Assembly: GCA_964557575.1 (NCBI GenBank) | Contig: CAZLBC010000010.1 | Location: forward strand, 31,825-95,824 | Length of the DNA: 64,000 nucleotides | Direction: 5' to 3' | From: CAZLBC01 sp964557575 | Lineage (GTDB): Bacteria > Planctomycetota > Phycisphaerae > SM23-33 | Shown here: positions 24,993 to 34,960 of the stretch, piece by piece | Layout of the letters: each line of letters starts with the position of its first letter | Numbering within the stretch: position 1 is the first letter of the stretch | Translations under genes and position numbers: made by a program | The notes under the pieces: model-generated | Seen by the model: the letters and a program-made list of their open reading frames with translations, nothing else | Databases searched by the model: none | What the model was told of the DNA's origin: nothing

Positions 24993-27065
24993 ATGAAACA
25001 CCGGGAAGAAGATACGAAATGCATCTCGGCGATCCGCACCGGCCGGCGGGCGGCCGTCCTGCTGGCGCTGGCGACCGGCGCCGCGGCGGCGGCCGCGGCA
25101 CCGGAAGCGAACCCCTTCGACGCCCCCGTCCTGGACGTCCGGCCGCGGGTGTTTATCCGCCGGGGCGACTTCGCGGGCCTGACGGTCGCGAAGCTGCGCG
25201 CGGCCGCCGGCACCGCCGAATTCACGGCGGTCCGGGGCAAGTGGCGCCGGCGGCCCCCGGGGCGGGCGATCGAGTGGCTGCTTGACGGCGACCGGGCCGA
25301 CCTGCAGGCGGCGATCGCCGGCCTGAAACGGATGAAGGCCTCGTCGGGCTCCTGGAGCGGCCGCGGCCTGAGCCTGATCAAGCTGGCGGCGCTGTTCGAC
25401 TGGCTCTACCCGGAGCTGGACCCGGCGACGCGGAAGGCCGTCGCGGCGCGGATCGAACAGGCGGCGGACGCGGCCGCGGACCACATCAAACGGGGACGGG
25501 CACCCTACTTCTACTCGCGAACGCCCGGCGCCCTGGCGGGAGTTACCATCGCGGGCATCGCCCTGAAGGGCGTCAGCCCAAAGGCCGACGGCTACCTTGC
25601 CCTGTTCCGGCAGTGGGGCGTGAAGGACTACTTCAAGGCCTACGCGTGGGTCGACGGCGCGGCCACCGGCGCCAGCTACACGATGTACTACACCTACGTG
25701 GACCTGCCGGCCGTGTGCGCGGCCTGGTGGTCGGCCACGGGCCGGAATCCCGCGGCATGGATCCGGGCGAACCAGGGCGGCTGGCTGGACGGGATCGTCC
25801 GCTTCTGCCTCTGGTCGATGCGGCCGGGCTTCGCCTTCACCGACATCAACGACCTGTACCGCGGCATCTGGGATTCGCACGACCAGTTCTGCCAGGGCCT
25901 CGACATGGCCTCCTGCGTCACCCGCAGCGGGCACGGGCGGGCGTGGGCGATACGGTGGCTGGGGCGGTTCGGCCCGGCCCTGTACCACACCGAGTACGCG
26001 CACAACTTCATCTTTCGGGATCCGACCCTCGAACCGGCCGACCTGACCGCCCTGCCGCGCGCCGCGCTGTTCGGGCGGGACAGTTGCGGCTACGGCTTTT
26101 TCCGCAGCGCCTGGCCGGCGCCGGGCGCGCCGGACACCGCCACGCACGTGTTCTTCCGCGCCGGGGACCCGATGAACGTCCACGGCGGCGTCGCGGCCGG
26201 GGAGTTCCAGGTGTTCCGCCATGCGCCGCTCGCCGCCCGCAGCGGGAAGTACGGCTCGTACGACTCGAAGCCCGACCGGTACCACCGCAACTGCATCTCG
26301 ACCAACGTGGTCCTCATGACCGACCCGGCCGACCCGAACGACCGGGGCGACCAGAACACCCGCCGGGGGCTGAAGACCGACCACCGGACCTGGGACCAGT
26401 GGCTGGCCATTCGCGAGAAGTGCGGGCACGACGTGGCGACAATCACGGCATGGAAAGCGGAGCCCGGCGCGTCCCGGTGCCGGGCCGACCTGACGGCGGC
26501 GAACCCGCCGTCAACATGTCGGCGATGGATTCGCGAGCTGGTCTGGCTGGCCGACCGCCACCTCGTCGTCCTGGACATCGTCGAAACCGCGAAACCCGGC
26601 ATCCGCCGCCGGTGGCAGCTCCACTGCCCGACGAAACCCGCGGTCGGCGACCGCATGGTCACCGTCACCAACGAGGCGCCGGACAAGCCGTGGGCCGAGC
26701 CGAAGCTCAAGCCCGAAACGCGCCGCGCGCGGCTGTTTTGCCGGACGCTGGCGCCGCGGGAGTACACGGTCCTGCTGCACGCGGACAACACGGCCCGCGC
26801 CTTCAACGCGGCCGGCCGGCCGGAAGACGAGGCGGCGGGCAACCCCTACCACCTGAAACACGGCACGAACGTCGTGCAGATCGACCCGGGCACCGAGACC
26901 GACCGCACGGTTTTCCTGCACGTCCTGACCGCGGTGGATGCCGCCGGGGCCCGGCCGCCCGCGGCGTCGGTCCGCCTTCTCGAGGCCGGGCGGGTTGAAC
27001 TAACCGTCGGCGACGCACAGACGGTCCTGGCGGTGCCGGCGTGGTGGAAGCCGGACGAGCCTTGA
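24993..27065 (+). CDS. Secreted heparinase II/III-like polysaccharide lyase
   Basis: A 690-residue exported protein: N-terminal hydrophobic segment (RRAAVLLALATGAAAAAAA), then a helical toroid region (about 50-350; LSLIKLAALFDWLYPELDPA, NDLYRGIWDSHDQFCQGLD) and a beta-sandwich region (about 350-690) with HVFFRAGDPMNVHGGVAAGEF, the motif around the heparinase II/III-like fold. Such lyases cleave uronic-acid polysaccharides by beta-elimination. I see no exact subfamily match, so substrate is open. Ribosome site GGGAGGACC supports ATG 24993. Confidence 0.65.
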   Translation: MKHREEDTKCISAIRTGRRAAVLLALATGAAAAAAAPEANPFDAPVLDVRPRVFIRRGDFAGLTVAKLRAAAGTAEFTAVRGKWRRRPPGRAIEWLLDGDRADLQAAIAGLKRMKASSGSWSGRGLSLIKLAALFDWLYPELDPATRKAVAARIEQAADAAADHIKRGRAPYFYSRTPGALAGVTIAGIALKGVSPKADGYLALFRQWGVKDYFKAYAWVDGAATGASYTMYYTYVDLPAVCAAWWSATGRNPAAWIRANQGGWLDGIVRFCLWSMRPGFAFTDINDLYRGIWDSHDQFCQGLDMASCVTRSGHGRAWAIRWLGRFGPALYHTEYAHNFIFRDPTLEPADLTALPRAALFGRDSCGYGFFRSAWPAPGAPDTATHVFFRAGDPMNVHGGVAAGEFQVFRHAPLAARSGKYGSYDSKPDRYHRNCISTNVVLMTDPADPNDRGDQNTRRGLKTDHRTWDQWLAIREKCGHDVATITAWKAEPGASRCRADLTAANPPSTCRRWIRELVWLADRHLVVLDIVETAKPGIRRRWQLHCPTKPAVGDRMVTVTNEAPDKPWAEPKLKPETRRARLFCRTLAPREYTVLLHADNTARAFNAAGRPEDEAAGNPYHLKHGTNVVQIDPGTETDRTVFLHVLTAVDAAGARPPAASVRLLEAGRVELTVGDAQTVLAVPAWWKPDEP

Positions 27066-27156
27066 TCGGCGGTTATCAGGGAGGTAACAATGAGATCCAT
27101 TTTTTCCACGAGCGTTCTTTTGTCATCCGCCGCGGCATTCGGGGCGGAAATTCCGA

Positions 27157-27319
27157 GAGCTGGTTTCATAACTTGCTTTGGTAGCGAAAGCGAGGTATTT
27201 TGTCGATCTGGCAAGGAACGGAAACGACGACATATTAAGGAAATATGTCGAGTTTTCGTGACGCCGCCAGACGGCAAAAGAGCCGCTTGTAGTCCAAATT
27301 GAAGTTATGAAACCAGCTC
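27157..27319. mobile_element. Foldback element, family A, copy 2 (163 bp), inside a gene
   Basis: Same 163 bp as 23320-23482 with no difference seen. It lies after codon 22 of the sialate O-acetylesterase. The flanks read CCGA before and CGAAGG after, so a GA (or CGA) duplication is consistent, and removing the element plus one GA copy gives an unbroken frame. Recent insertion is the simplest reading. Confidence 0.9.
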
Positions 27320-28006
27320 GAAGGAAAAACTGCACGTCTATCTGCTGATCGGTCAGTCCAACATGGCCGGCAGGGCCCCGTACGCGGGAAAGGAGCAGGA
27401 GCCGATTCCCCGGTGCCTGCTGTTAAACGACAAAAACCGGTGGGAACCGGCGAAGAACCCGCTGAACCGTTACTCGACGATTCGCAAGGGCCTGGGGATG
27501 CAGAAGATGAATCCGGGCTACGGTTTCGCGATCACGATGCTTCAGGCCGAAAAGGGCATCACGCTCGGACTGGTGGTCAACGCCAAAGGCGGCACGAGCA
27601 TTACACGGTGGCAAAAAGGAGGGACCTTTTTCAACGACGCGGTAAAACGTGCGCGTATCGCGAAAAAGACGGGCGTGCTCAAGGGGATACTGTGGCACCA
27701 GGGAGAATCCGACGCGAAGGACACGGCCTATCTCGAGAAGCTCACAAAATTGATAGCCGATCTGAGGGAGGCACTCGGTGAGCCGGACCTGCCCTTCGTC
27801 GCGGGGCAGGTCATGAACGTGCCGAACATAAACACCCAGGTGGCGAGACTGCCGAAAGAGGTCAAATACACCGGCTATGCGTCATCGAAGGGCCTGAAAA
27901 CCATGGATCGCTGGCATTTCGACGCGCCGAGCATGAAGATACTCGGCCGGCGGTACGCCAGGACGATGCTGGACATTCAGAAAAAGCTGAAATCAGCGCG
28001 TCAACA

Positions 28007-28029
28007 GGGCCTGCTGAACACGTCGGCCG
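28007..28029. repeat. Fragment of a family C foldback end
   Basis: GGGCCTGCTGAACACGTCGG and the next bases match the first 23 bases of the two family C elements (19767 and 49869). The rest of the element is missing. It replaces the original 3' end of the sialate O-acetylesterase frame. Confidence 0.7.
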
Positions 28030-28191
28030 AAACGGCCGTTGCGCCCGCAGCCCTGGTTATATTGCGCTTACCTTACGGTGGTAACGGGAAGTGCGATTGA
28101 AATGTCGGCCGGTTGCGGTGAGGGAATTGCCGCCTTATGCAATACAGCGTTCCGTACCGTGCGTGAGAACACCATCGCTCCCGGTAACCGG

Positions 28192-28224
28192 AAAAGCGCG
28201 TGCGCATGGAAAGCGCACGCTTTT
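28192..28224 (+). terminator. Intrinsic terminator-like hairpin
   Basis: AAAAGCG-C-GTGCGC pairs with GCGCAC-GCTTTT around a 7-base ATGGAAA loop, with one bulged C. The distal arm itself ends in TTTT. It lies about 90 bases after the end of the broken esterase. Confidence 0.65.
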
Positions 28225-28361
28225 CATTCACCTCAGCGACTTTTCGTCCGCGAATTCTTCCTGGCGAGCAAGTAACCCTTGAACAGGCCGGCGGCGGGCT
28301 TTACGTTAGTTTAAAGACGTACCATCCATTGCTCCTGTTATTTTTCGAAAGGACCTTCACC

Positions 28362-30761
28362 GTGAGACAGTACCCGGTCGTAACGATTCTCGTCATGGCG
28401 GTCACTTCCGCCTTCGCGTCGGATACCACCCTCTGGTATCAGCAGCCGGCGAAGAAATGGGTCGAGGCGCTGCCCCTGGGCAACGGGCGCATGGGGGCGA
28501 TGGTGTTCGGCGGCATTCAAAAGGAAAGACTGCAACTCAACGAGGAAAGCCTCTGGGCCGGACTGCCGATCGAGACCTATCCCGACAACTTCAGAGAGAA
28601 CCTGAAAAAACTGCAGGACATGGTCCTTGAAGGGAAGATCGCAGAGGCAAGCGCGTTCGGACGCAGGACCATGGTAAAGAAACCGACCTCGTTCAGGTCG
28701 TATGAACCGCTCGCCGACCTGCGCCTTGCATTCAGACACGGCGGCGATGTCACCGGGTACCGGCGCGACCTGGACCTGAACACCGGTATAGCGACGGTCT
28801 CTTACCGGTCCGGAGATATCGCGTACCGGCGGGAGATCCTGATATCGGCCGTTGACGATGTCGTCGCCGTTCGCCTTTCGGCGGATACGCCCGGCTCGAT
28901 AAGCCTGTCGATAACGCTCACCCGAAAGAAAGACATGAAGCTCAGCGCCGAAGGCGACATGCTGAGAATGGACGGCCGGATAGTAGACGTCGAAGCGCCG
29001 AAGGCGCGGGACCCTAACCGCGGCGGGTCGGGCCCCGGAGGCCCCCACATGAAATTCGCCGGCCGGCTTACTGCCAAGACCGAAGGCGGGGCGGTCAGGG
29101 CCGATGGCGATACGCTGGTGATCGAGAATGCCGACGAGGCCCTTCTGCTGTTCACCGGCACGACCGATTACCATCTCGCCAAAATGAATTTCGACCGGTC
29201 GATAGATCCCGGAACGGAGGCGGAGAACCTCCTGGAGAAAGCGGCGCGGAAATCCTGGCAGGAAATAAAATCCGACCACGAGAAGGAGCATCGTGCCGTC
29301 ATGGAGCGGGTGGCGCTTGACCTGGGAACATCTTCCAATAACAATCTTCCGACGGACAGGCGGCTTGCCGGGCTGAAACAAGGCGCCGACGATCCCGGTA
29401 TGGCGGTCATGTATTTTCAGTACGGACGCTACCTGCTTATGAGCGGATCGCGGCGGCCCGGGCGGCTGCCGGTCAACCTGCAGGGGATCTGGAACGAACA
29501 CATGTGGGCGCCGTGGGAATCGGATTACCATCTCAATATAAACCTGCAGATGAACTACTGGCCGGTCGATGTCTGTAACCTGTCGGAAACGATCGATTCG
29601 CTGGTCGACTGGTTCGCGCTGCTTGCGAAAAAAGGCGCCGCGTCGGCCGAAACGCTGTACGGTTCCGACGGCTGGATAGCGTATCACGCGACCAATCCGT
29701 TCGGCAGGACCACCGGCAGCGGATCGACACTGGCTTCACAGTTTCAGAACGGGTTCCTCGACCCGCTTGCCGGCGCATGGATGGCCATGGCCTTGTGGCG
29801 GCATTACCGGTTCACCCAGGACGAAACATTCCTGAACGAAAAGGCATATCCGATACTCAGGGGCGCGGCTCGATTTATTATGGATTACCTGCGTGAAGAC
29901 CGGGACGGATACCTGGTCGTGGTGCCGTCGACGTCGCCCGAGAACCGGTACATTCACCCCGAAACGAAAAAAGCGGTTCGGATCACGCGCGGCGCGACGT
30001 ATCACATGACCATCGTGCGGGTCGTATTTGACGCCGTGATACAGGGAGGCGCGATACTGGGTGTCGACGAGCAGTTCAGGGGCGCATTGAAAGCCGCGAT
30101 CAAAAAGCTGCCGCCGGTGAAGATCGGCGCCGACGGCACCATCCAGGAGTGGATCGAGGATTACCGGGAACGTGACCCGAAGCACCGGCACGTATCGCAC
30201 CTGATCGGACTGCACCCGTTTTCGACAATCAGTTCGAACGACGAGAAGCTGTTTGCCGCGGCACGCAAGACGCTGGAACGACGCGGATTCGGCGGCGATG
30301 TGGGGTGGAGCAACGCGTGGAAGACCAGTTTCTTTGCGCGGCTGTACGATCCAAAACAGGCGCATTTCTACATCAATCGCCTGATAGGCCGCAACGCGTT
30401 CCCGAACCTCATGGACGCCTGCTGGCCGGGGCGACTGTTTCAGATCGACGGCAATTTCGGGGGCACCGCGGGTATCGCGGAGATGCTTCTGCAGAGCCAC
30501 GAAACGGCGAAGAGCGAAAAGCAGGGTGATGAGATACCCGTGATACGCCTCTTGCCGGCGTTGCCTTCCCCGTGGGGCACCGGCTCGGTTACGGGGCTCA
30601 AGGCACGCGGCGGTTTTGTCGTGGACATCGAGTGGAAAGACGGCAAGCTGGTCAGGTCGGTTGTCCATTCCCTGGCGGGCAAACCGTGCGTTTTCCGTTA
30701 CGGTGACAAAACAAAACAGTTGCATGTGGACAGGGGGAAGAAAGCGGAAGTTGTCTTTTGA
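28362..30761 (+). CDS. Glycoside hydrolase family 95 (alpha-L-fucosidase-like)
   Basis: A 799-residue secreted GH95-type enzyme, a family of 1,2-alpha-L-fucosidases and related galactosidases. N-terminal signal VRQYPVVTILVMAVTSAFAS; GH95 hallmarks LWYQQPAKKWVEALPLGNGR and GAMVFGG, then LNEESLWAG, DYHLNINLQMNYWPV, WMAMALWRHYRFTQDETFL, GHRHVSHLIGLHPF-like KHRHVSHLIGLHPF and the C-terminal NFGGTAGIAEMLLQS. GTG 28362 follows AAAGGA at proper distance. An ATG in the open frame far upstream (28200) lies in the terminator and is rejected. Follows a terminator, so it has its own promoter. Confidence 0.9.
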   Translation: MRQYPVVTILVMAVTSAFASDTTLWYQQPAKKWVEALPLGNGRMGAMVFGGIQKERLQLNEESLWAGLPIETYPDNFRENLKKLQDMVLEGKIAEASAFGRRTMVKKPTSFRSYEPLADLRLAFRHGGDVTGYRRDLDLNTGIATVSYRSGDIAYRREILISAVDDVVAVRLSADTPGSISLSITLTRKKDMKLSAEGDMLRMDGRIVDVEAPKARDPNRGGSGPGGPHMKFAGRLTAKTEGGAVRADGDTLVIENADEALLLFTGTTDYHLAKMNFDRSIDPGTEAENLLEKAARKSWQEIKSDHEKEHRAVMERVALDLGTSSNNNLPTDRRLAGLKQGADDPGMAVMYFQYGRYLLMSGSRRPGRLPVNLQGIWNEHMWAPWESDYHLNINLQMNYWPVDVCNLSETIDSLVDWFALLAKKGAASAETLYGSDGWIAYHATNPFGRTTGSGSTLASQFQNGFLDPLAGAWMAMALWRHYRFTQDETFLNEKAYPILRGAARFIMDYLREDRDGYLVVVPSTSPENRYIHPETKKAVRITRGATYHMTIVRVVFDAVIQGGAILGVDEQFRGALKAAIKKLPPVKIGADGTIQEWIEDYRERDPKHRHVSHLIGLHPFSTISSNDEKLFAAARKTLERRGFGGDVGWSNAWKTSFFARLYDPKQAHFYINRLIGRNAFPNLMDACWPGRLFQIDGNFGGTAGIAEMLLQSHETAKSEKQGDEIPVIRLLPALPSPWGTGSVTGLKARGGFVVDIEWKDGKLVRSVVHSLAGKPCVFRYGDKTKQLHVDRGKKAEVVF

Positions 30762-30944
30762 TGCGGAACGGCGACCCGTTGAGCCCGCAGTGCGCCCGCT
30801 GATCAGCCATCGGCGCCGGGCGCCGTACCATGCATTTGTGTTTAATCGTTTCACTCGAAATGCCGGTCATACAGCAATTCTGCAAGTTGCAGCCGTTTTT
30901 ATTCGCTGGTTTAAGGACCAGTTCCGAACACACGGAGCGTGCAC

Positions 30945-33380
30945 ATGAAATCTCTAACACTACTGTCGCTGTTGCTCCCGGCGGTGTCCGCGGCCGGGGC
31001 CGACCCGTCCCGCGGCGACCTGCAGGTCGCGTTCGGCAAAAACGGCGTGACAAGGCTGACGCTCAACGGCACGGCCGTGCCGACCCTTGACCGCCACGCC
31101 GTTTCCGTCCGCTACCTGGAGGGTCCCGACGACGGGACGGGCAAAGAGGTCCACCCGCCCAACGAGGAGCGCAAGCTGATCTCGCAGCAATTCGACGCGC
31201 AGACCAGGACACACGAGCTGGTCTATCCCTGGGGCACGGTCGCCATAACCTATGCGCCGGGACCCGGTCGAATAGACGCGGCGGTGAAGCTGACCAACAC
31301 CGGAAAGAAGACGATATTCAGCGGGGACATTCGGCTCCTGGGCTTCGCGATTCCCGCCGGCGCCTACGTCGGCCACCGGCGCCACAACATCAGCGGCGTC
31401 GGCCAGTCCATCGCCACGTGGCAGCAGGGATCCATCTCGATATGCACGGTCGACAGCGCCGAACCCCTCTGGGTGGAGATGGGAAAGGACACCCGCATAC
31501 TGCGCGAGGAAAAGCTGAGCGCCGATACCCATCGCGGCGTGACCGCCGGGATCAGGTTCGGCGGCTACGGCATGCCGTACGACGAGCAGTACATGATCCG
31601 CCCGGTCGAGCCCGGAAAGACCGACACCTACCGCGCGTCGATCCGCTTCGGCGGACCGGGCGTCGATGTCTTCGCCACCGCCCGGGACCTGTACGACGCG
31701 TTCCGCACGGCCCATCCTCCCCTGCTGGACTGGCCGGACCGCCGGCCGATCGGCAGCATGTTCATAAACGACAAGCCCCTGACCAGGGAGGCCATCGCCC
31801 GGCGCTTCAGGCAGTGGCGGGAACAGGGCCCGGACAGCATCCCCGCCCCCGCGGTGGATGAAAAGTACCGCGCGAAGATGGTCAAGGCCTTCAGGTCGAA
31901 CCTCGCGGCGTGCAAACACATGAACGCCCAGGCCATGATCCTGTGGAACATGGAGGGCAATACCTACCCGCACGCCACGACCTACATAGGCGACCCGCGC
32001 CTGCTGCGCGTGTTCAATCCACAATTCGACGCCGTCGCGGACGAGCTGTTCGCCCTGTTCACCGCGGCGGGCGTCCTGCCCGGGATCTGTATCCGGCCGT
32101 CGCAGATCACCTACGAGGAAACCGGCGGCACGCCCGCGGTGGCCCAGCGCTACGGGCCGGCAAAGGACCCCGTCCCGCAACTGGCAAAAAAGGTCGCGTA
32201 CGCGAAAAAACGCTGGGGCCTGCGCGTCTTCTACATCGACACGAACATCTTCTGGCGTGTGCGCAAGGGACGCTTCGACAAGAAGACCGGCGCGCTCGCC
32301 TTCGGCTCGGGCGTGATGAAGGCGGGCGACTGGAAACAGCTTTTGAAACAATTCCCGGACACGCTGTTCATACCCGAGTTCGCCGGTTCGGCAGAGGCCT
32401 TCGCCTGCGTGTTCGACTACCAGGAATACGACATGGGGTTTCGCGGCACGAGCGGGCGCGTGCGCATGATCTACCCCGAGGCCTGCTCCATGGCGGTGGT
32501 CGAGGACGCCTCGCCGTTCGAGCTGTTCGACGTGATGGTCCGCAACGTCCGCGACGGTGACATTCTCAGGACGTTCTCCTACGGCATCAACCGCAACGTG
32601 AAGATGATTCGCAACATTTACCGCGAGGCCGCACTGCTGGAGAAGGGGTGCCCCGCCGCCGTCACCGCGGCAAAAAACGACGCGGACAGGCTGTTGTCCC
32701 TCCTGGCGGGCGAGGACGAGACGACGGCCTACTACGCGGCCGCCGCCCTCGGCGCGGTCGCGACCGAAAAAGCCGCCGATTCCCTGATCCGGGCCGCGAC
32801 GGACAATGAGAAGGGCTGGAACACGCGCCGCGCCGCGATGATCGCCATGCGCGGCCTGAAGCAAAATGCGGCGCCGAAGCTGCAGGACCTGCTGACGCTC
32901 CTGGACGACGAGACGCTCGGCTACGACGCCGCGCGCACGATCGGCGCGATCGGTTCCTCGGTGCTGCCGGCAGTCATGAAACTTCTCGAGGATGCCAAAG
33001 GCCGCCGGCGCACGGCGCTGGTGGAGGTGATGGGATTCATCGGCGATCCGAAGGCGGTCGGCCTCCTGGAATCCATGGGCGGGCCGAAGGCCCGCGGCAG
33101 CAGGCTCGTCTACACGGCGCTGGCCAGGATAGGCGACGATACGGCGGTCGATGCGCTCGGGCGATTGATCGTGATCAACGAAATGCCCGTCTACCAGCGC
33201 GGCGCGGCGGCCACGGCCCTCGGCGAAACCGCGAACCCGAAGGCGCTCGACGCGCTCAGGGCGGCCCGCGAATACATGAAGAGCAAAAAGAAACCGGGGG
33301 ACGGCATCGACTGGGGCAACTTCAACTGGCGCATCGGCAACGCCGAGAGACACCTCAGGCGGGAACTGAAGAAGAGATAG
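30945..33380 (+). CDS. Secreted TIM-barrel-like protein with HEAT repeats
   Basis: An 811-residue exported protein. Signal peptide MKSLTLLSLLLPAVSAAGA; residues about 30-230 a beta-rich domain; 250-550 a barrel-like region with NIFWRVRKGRF and LRVFYIDTNIFW, which reminds me of DUF6259-type glycosidase-like proteins; 560-790 repeated helical pairs (AAYYAAAALGAVATEKAADS-like, RRAAMIAMRGLKQ, GYDAARTIGAIGSSVLPAV) of HEAT/PBS-lyase type. No assigned catalytic residues. Located among glycan genes, so glycosidase activity is an inference. ATG 30945 has GGAG upstream. Confidence 0.65.
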   Translation: MKSLTLLSLLLPAVSAAGADPSRGDLQVAFGKNGVTRLTLNGTAVPTLDRHAVSVRYLEGPDDGTGKEVHPPNEERKLISQQFDAQTRTHELVYPWGTVAITYAPGPGRIDAAVKLTNTGKKTIFSGDIRLLGFAIPAGAYVGHRRHNISGVGQSIATWQQGSISICTVDSAEPLWVEMGKDTRILREEKLSADTHRGVTAGIRFGGYGMPYDEQYMIRPVEPGKTDTYRASIRFGGPGVDVFATARDLYDAFRTAHPPLLDWPDRRPIGSMFINDKPLTREAIARRFRQWREQGPDSIPAPAVDEKYRAKMVKAFRSNLAACKHMNAQAMILWNMEGNTYPHATTYIGDPRLLRVFNPQFDAVADELFALFTAAGVLPGICIRPSQITYEETGGTPAVAQRYGPAKDPVPQLAKKVAYAKKRWGLRVFYIDTNIFWRVRKGRFDKKTGALAFGSGVMKAGDWKQLLKQFPDTLFIPEFAGSAEAFACVFDYQEYDMGFRGTSGRVRMIYPEACSMAVVEDASPFELFDVMVRNVRDGDILRTFSYGINRNVKMIRNIYREAALLEKGCPAAVTAAKNDADRLLSLLAGEDETTAYYAAAALGAVATEKAADSLIRAATDNEKGWNTRRAAMIAMRGLKQNAAPKLQDLLTLLDDETLGYDAARTIGAIGSSVLPAVMKLLEDAKGRRRTALVEVMGFIGDPKAVGLLESMGGPKARGSRLVYTALARIGDDTAVDALGRLIVINEMPVYQRGAAATALGETANPKALDALRAAREYMKSKKKPGDGIDWGNFNWRIGNAERHLRRELKKR

Positions 33381-33527
33381 GACGGCGGAACAAACGCGTG
33401 ACCGATCAATGCCGATAGCGGGTATACATCAGCCGGTCAGCACAGACCTGCGCGGTTGCGAGATCCCGGGCGCGTCTGTCAGGTCCGGCCGCGCGGCGAC
33501 GAGCGGGCATCACGACAACGGCCGTGT

Positions 33528-34712
33528 TCAATCCACCCCCGCGTCCATACCCCGCTGCTTGCGGTAGTCGCGCGGGGCGATACCCAGTTCCCGGCGGAAC
33601 ACCTCGTACATGCGCATCGTGTTGCCGAAGCCGACAGCGCGGGCAATCTGAGACAGCGGCCGGTCGCTCTGGGCGAGTTCCCGCTTGGCCCGCTCGATGC
33701 GGACGCGCCGAATCTCGGCCGCGACGGAGCGATCCAGGTATTTTTGAAAACGGCGCTGCAGCGTCCGCGTCCCGGCGTTCACCGCGCGGGCCACGTCGTC
33801 CGGGCCGACAGACAGGTGGCTCTCGGCGGCGATGAATTCGAGCGCGGCCGCAACCAGTTCGTCGTCCACGGCGTAAAAGTCCGTCGATTCGCGCACCACG
33901 AGACCCCGCGGCGGCAGCAGAATCGGCTGGGTCGGAGGCGGTTCCCCGTCCATCAGGCAGCCCAGCAGCCGCGCCGCCTCGCGACCGACGCGCTCGTGGC
34001 CGACCTCGACGCTGCTGAGCGACGGGCGGGGATGCTCGCACAGCGTCTCCTCGTTCTGCCCGGCTATGATCGCGACGTCCGCCGGCACGCGCAGTTGTCG
34101 CGTGCGGCACATCTGTACAACGATACGACCGACCGTTTCAGAACCGACGTACACGCCGATCGGGGTGCGCCAGTTTCTCATCCAGCCGGCGATCGCCGAC
34201 TCGGTACTGCGCCACCGTGCCAGCGTCCGGCAGGTGTGCAGGGGAACCGCGGCCGACGCGCACGGACAGCCCGCGGCGCGGACCGCTGCGCAAAACGCCT
34301 CCCGCTCCTGTTTCTGCGCGCGGCTGCCGCGCGCGATCAGGGATGCAAAACGGCGAAGTCCGCGGGACAGGAGATGCTCGGCGCGGAGCCGCCCGACGGC
34401 GGCAAAGTCGACAAAGACACCCGGCAGCAGGTCCCGCGCGGGTGAACTGGCCCACACGTTTACCGCCGGCACGGCATTGATCCGCGCACGGTCGGCCAGC
34501 TTTCTCGTCGCCCGGGCGATGACGCCGTCGTAGGGAACCGATTTCGCGCGCCGGCCCGGCAGCGTATCGTCGGCATATTCGTCGACGGTGTACTCCCATC
34601 CCTGCTGCTGCGCATACTCATGCGCACCGGCGAAGATGCCCGAGTGCCGCTTGTACGGCCACTCCAGGTCGAGCATCACCGCTATGCGTCGCGGTTTCGG
34701 GATCATCGGCAT
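33528..34712 (-). CDS. XylR-type regulator (LacI-like sensor plus AraC HTH)
   Basis: A 394-residue transcription factor of the XylR arrangement: a periplasmic-binding-protein-like sensor (residues 10-270, KRHSGIFAGAHEYAQQQGW, DGVIARATRKL, PADVAIIAGQNEE) followed by an AraC-type double helix-turn-helix (about 280-390; VNAGTRTLQRRFQKYLDRSV, LSQIARAVGFGNTMRMYEVF, GIAPRDYRKQRG). Such proteins respond to sugars. It is convergent with the barrel/HEAT gene and may control the neighbouring glycan genes (inference). Upstream AT-rich sequence with TTTATATTAGTATATAAAT is a possible self-operator. Confidence 0.88.
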   Translation of the reverse strand: MPMIPKPRRIAVMLDLEWPYKRHSGIFAGAHEYAQQQGWEYTVDEYADDTLPGRRAKSVPYDGVIARATRKLADRARINAVPAVNVWASSPARDLLPGVFVDFAAVGRLRAEHLLSRGLRRFASLIARGSRAQKQEREAFCAAVRAAGCPCASAAVPLHTCRTLARWRSTESAIAGWMRNWRTPIGVYVGSETVGRIVVQMCRTRQLRVPADVAIIAGQNEETLCEHPRPSLSSVEVGHERVGREAARLLGCLMDGEPPPTQPILLPPRGLVVRESTDFYAVDDELVAAALEFIAAESHLSVGPDDVARAVNAGTRTLQRRFQKYLDRSVAAEIRRVRIERAKRELAQSDRPLSQIARAVGFGNTMRMYEVFRRELGIAPRDYRKQRGMDAGVD

Positions 34713-34960
34713 CGTCCCGCATTCAATAAAAATTGTCCTGTAAACACGTTTATATTAGTATATAAATGAGACGGTCGGCCCGTGCAAGCCCCCTTCATGC
34801 AGCGAGCACGCCCGGCCGCGACAATCTGCCCGCATGACAATACCGCGACACCGTCGAGGAGCGCGTAATGAAACGGCGAAGCGACAGGCGATCAGCATGC
34901 AGCGCAACCACGCGATGGTGTCCGGCCCCGGCCGAATCGTAGTTTTTCATATTAGTTTGC

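Larger units (their letters stand above)
27090..28100 (+). pseudogene. Sialate O-acetylesterase (SASA domain) interrupted by a foldback element
   Basis: The gene starts at ATG 27090 (signal MRSIFSTSVLLSSAAAFGAE), is broken by family A element at 27157-27319, and resumes with KEKLHVYLLIGQSNMAG, the GQSNMAG nucleophile motif of the SASA esterase family. Further motifs are AKGGTSITRW and LWHQGESDA. The element introduces a stop at about 27302. Deleting it with one flanking GA gives ATT CCG AAG GAA AAA in frame, restoring the protein. The 3' end also runs into another repeat (28007-28029), giving a foreign tail QGLLNTSAETAV and more. From ATG 27363 the remainder (245 aa) is still an open frame. 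The function, removing O-acetyl groups from sialic acids, is presumably lost. Confidence 0.85.

Noticed and set aside
23320..27319. CRISPR-like or integron attC interpretation of repeats
   Set aside because: Repeats are long, far apart and have perfect terminal inverted ends; there is no regular spacing, no cas genes, no GTTRRRY/RYYYAAC core and no integrase.
28200..28361. Upstream ATG extension of the GH95 gene
   Set aside because: It would start inside the terminator hairpin; the GTG at 28362 has a ribosome site and signal peptide.
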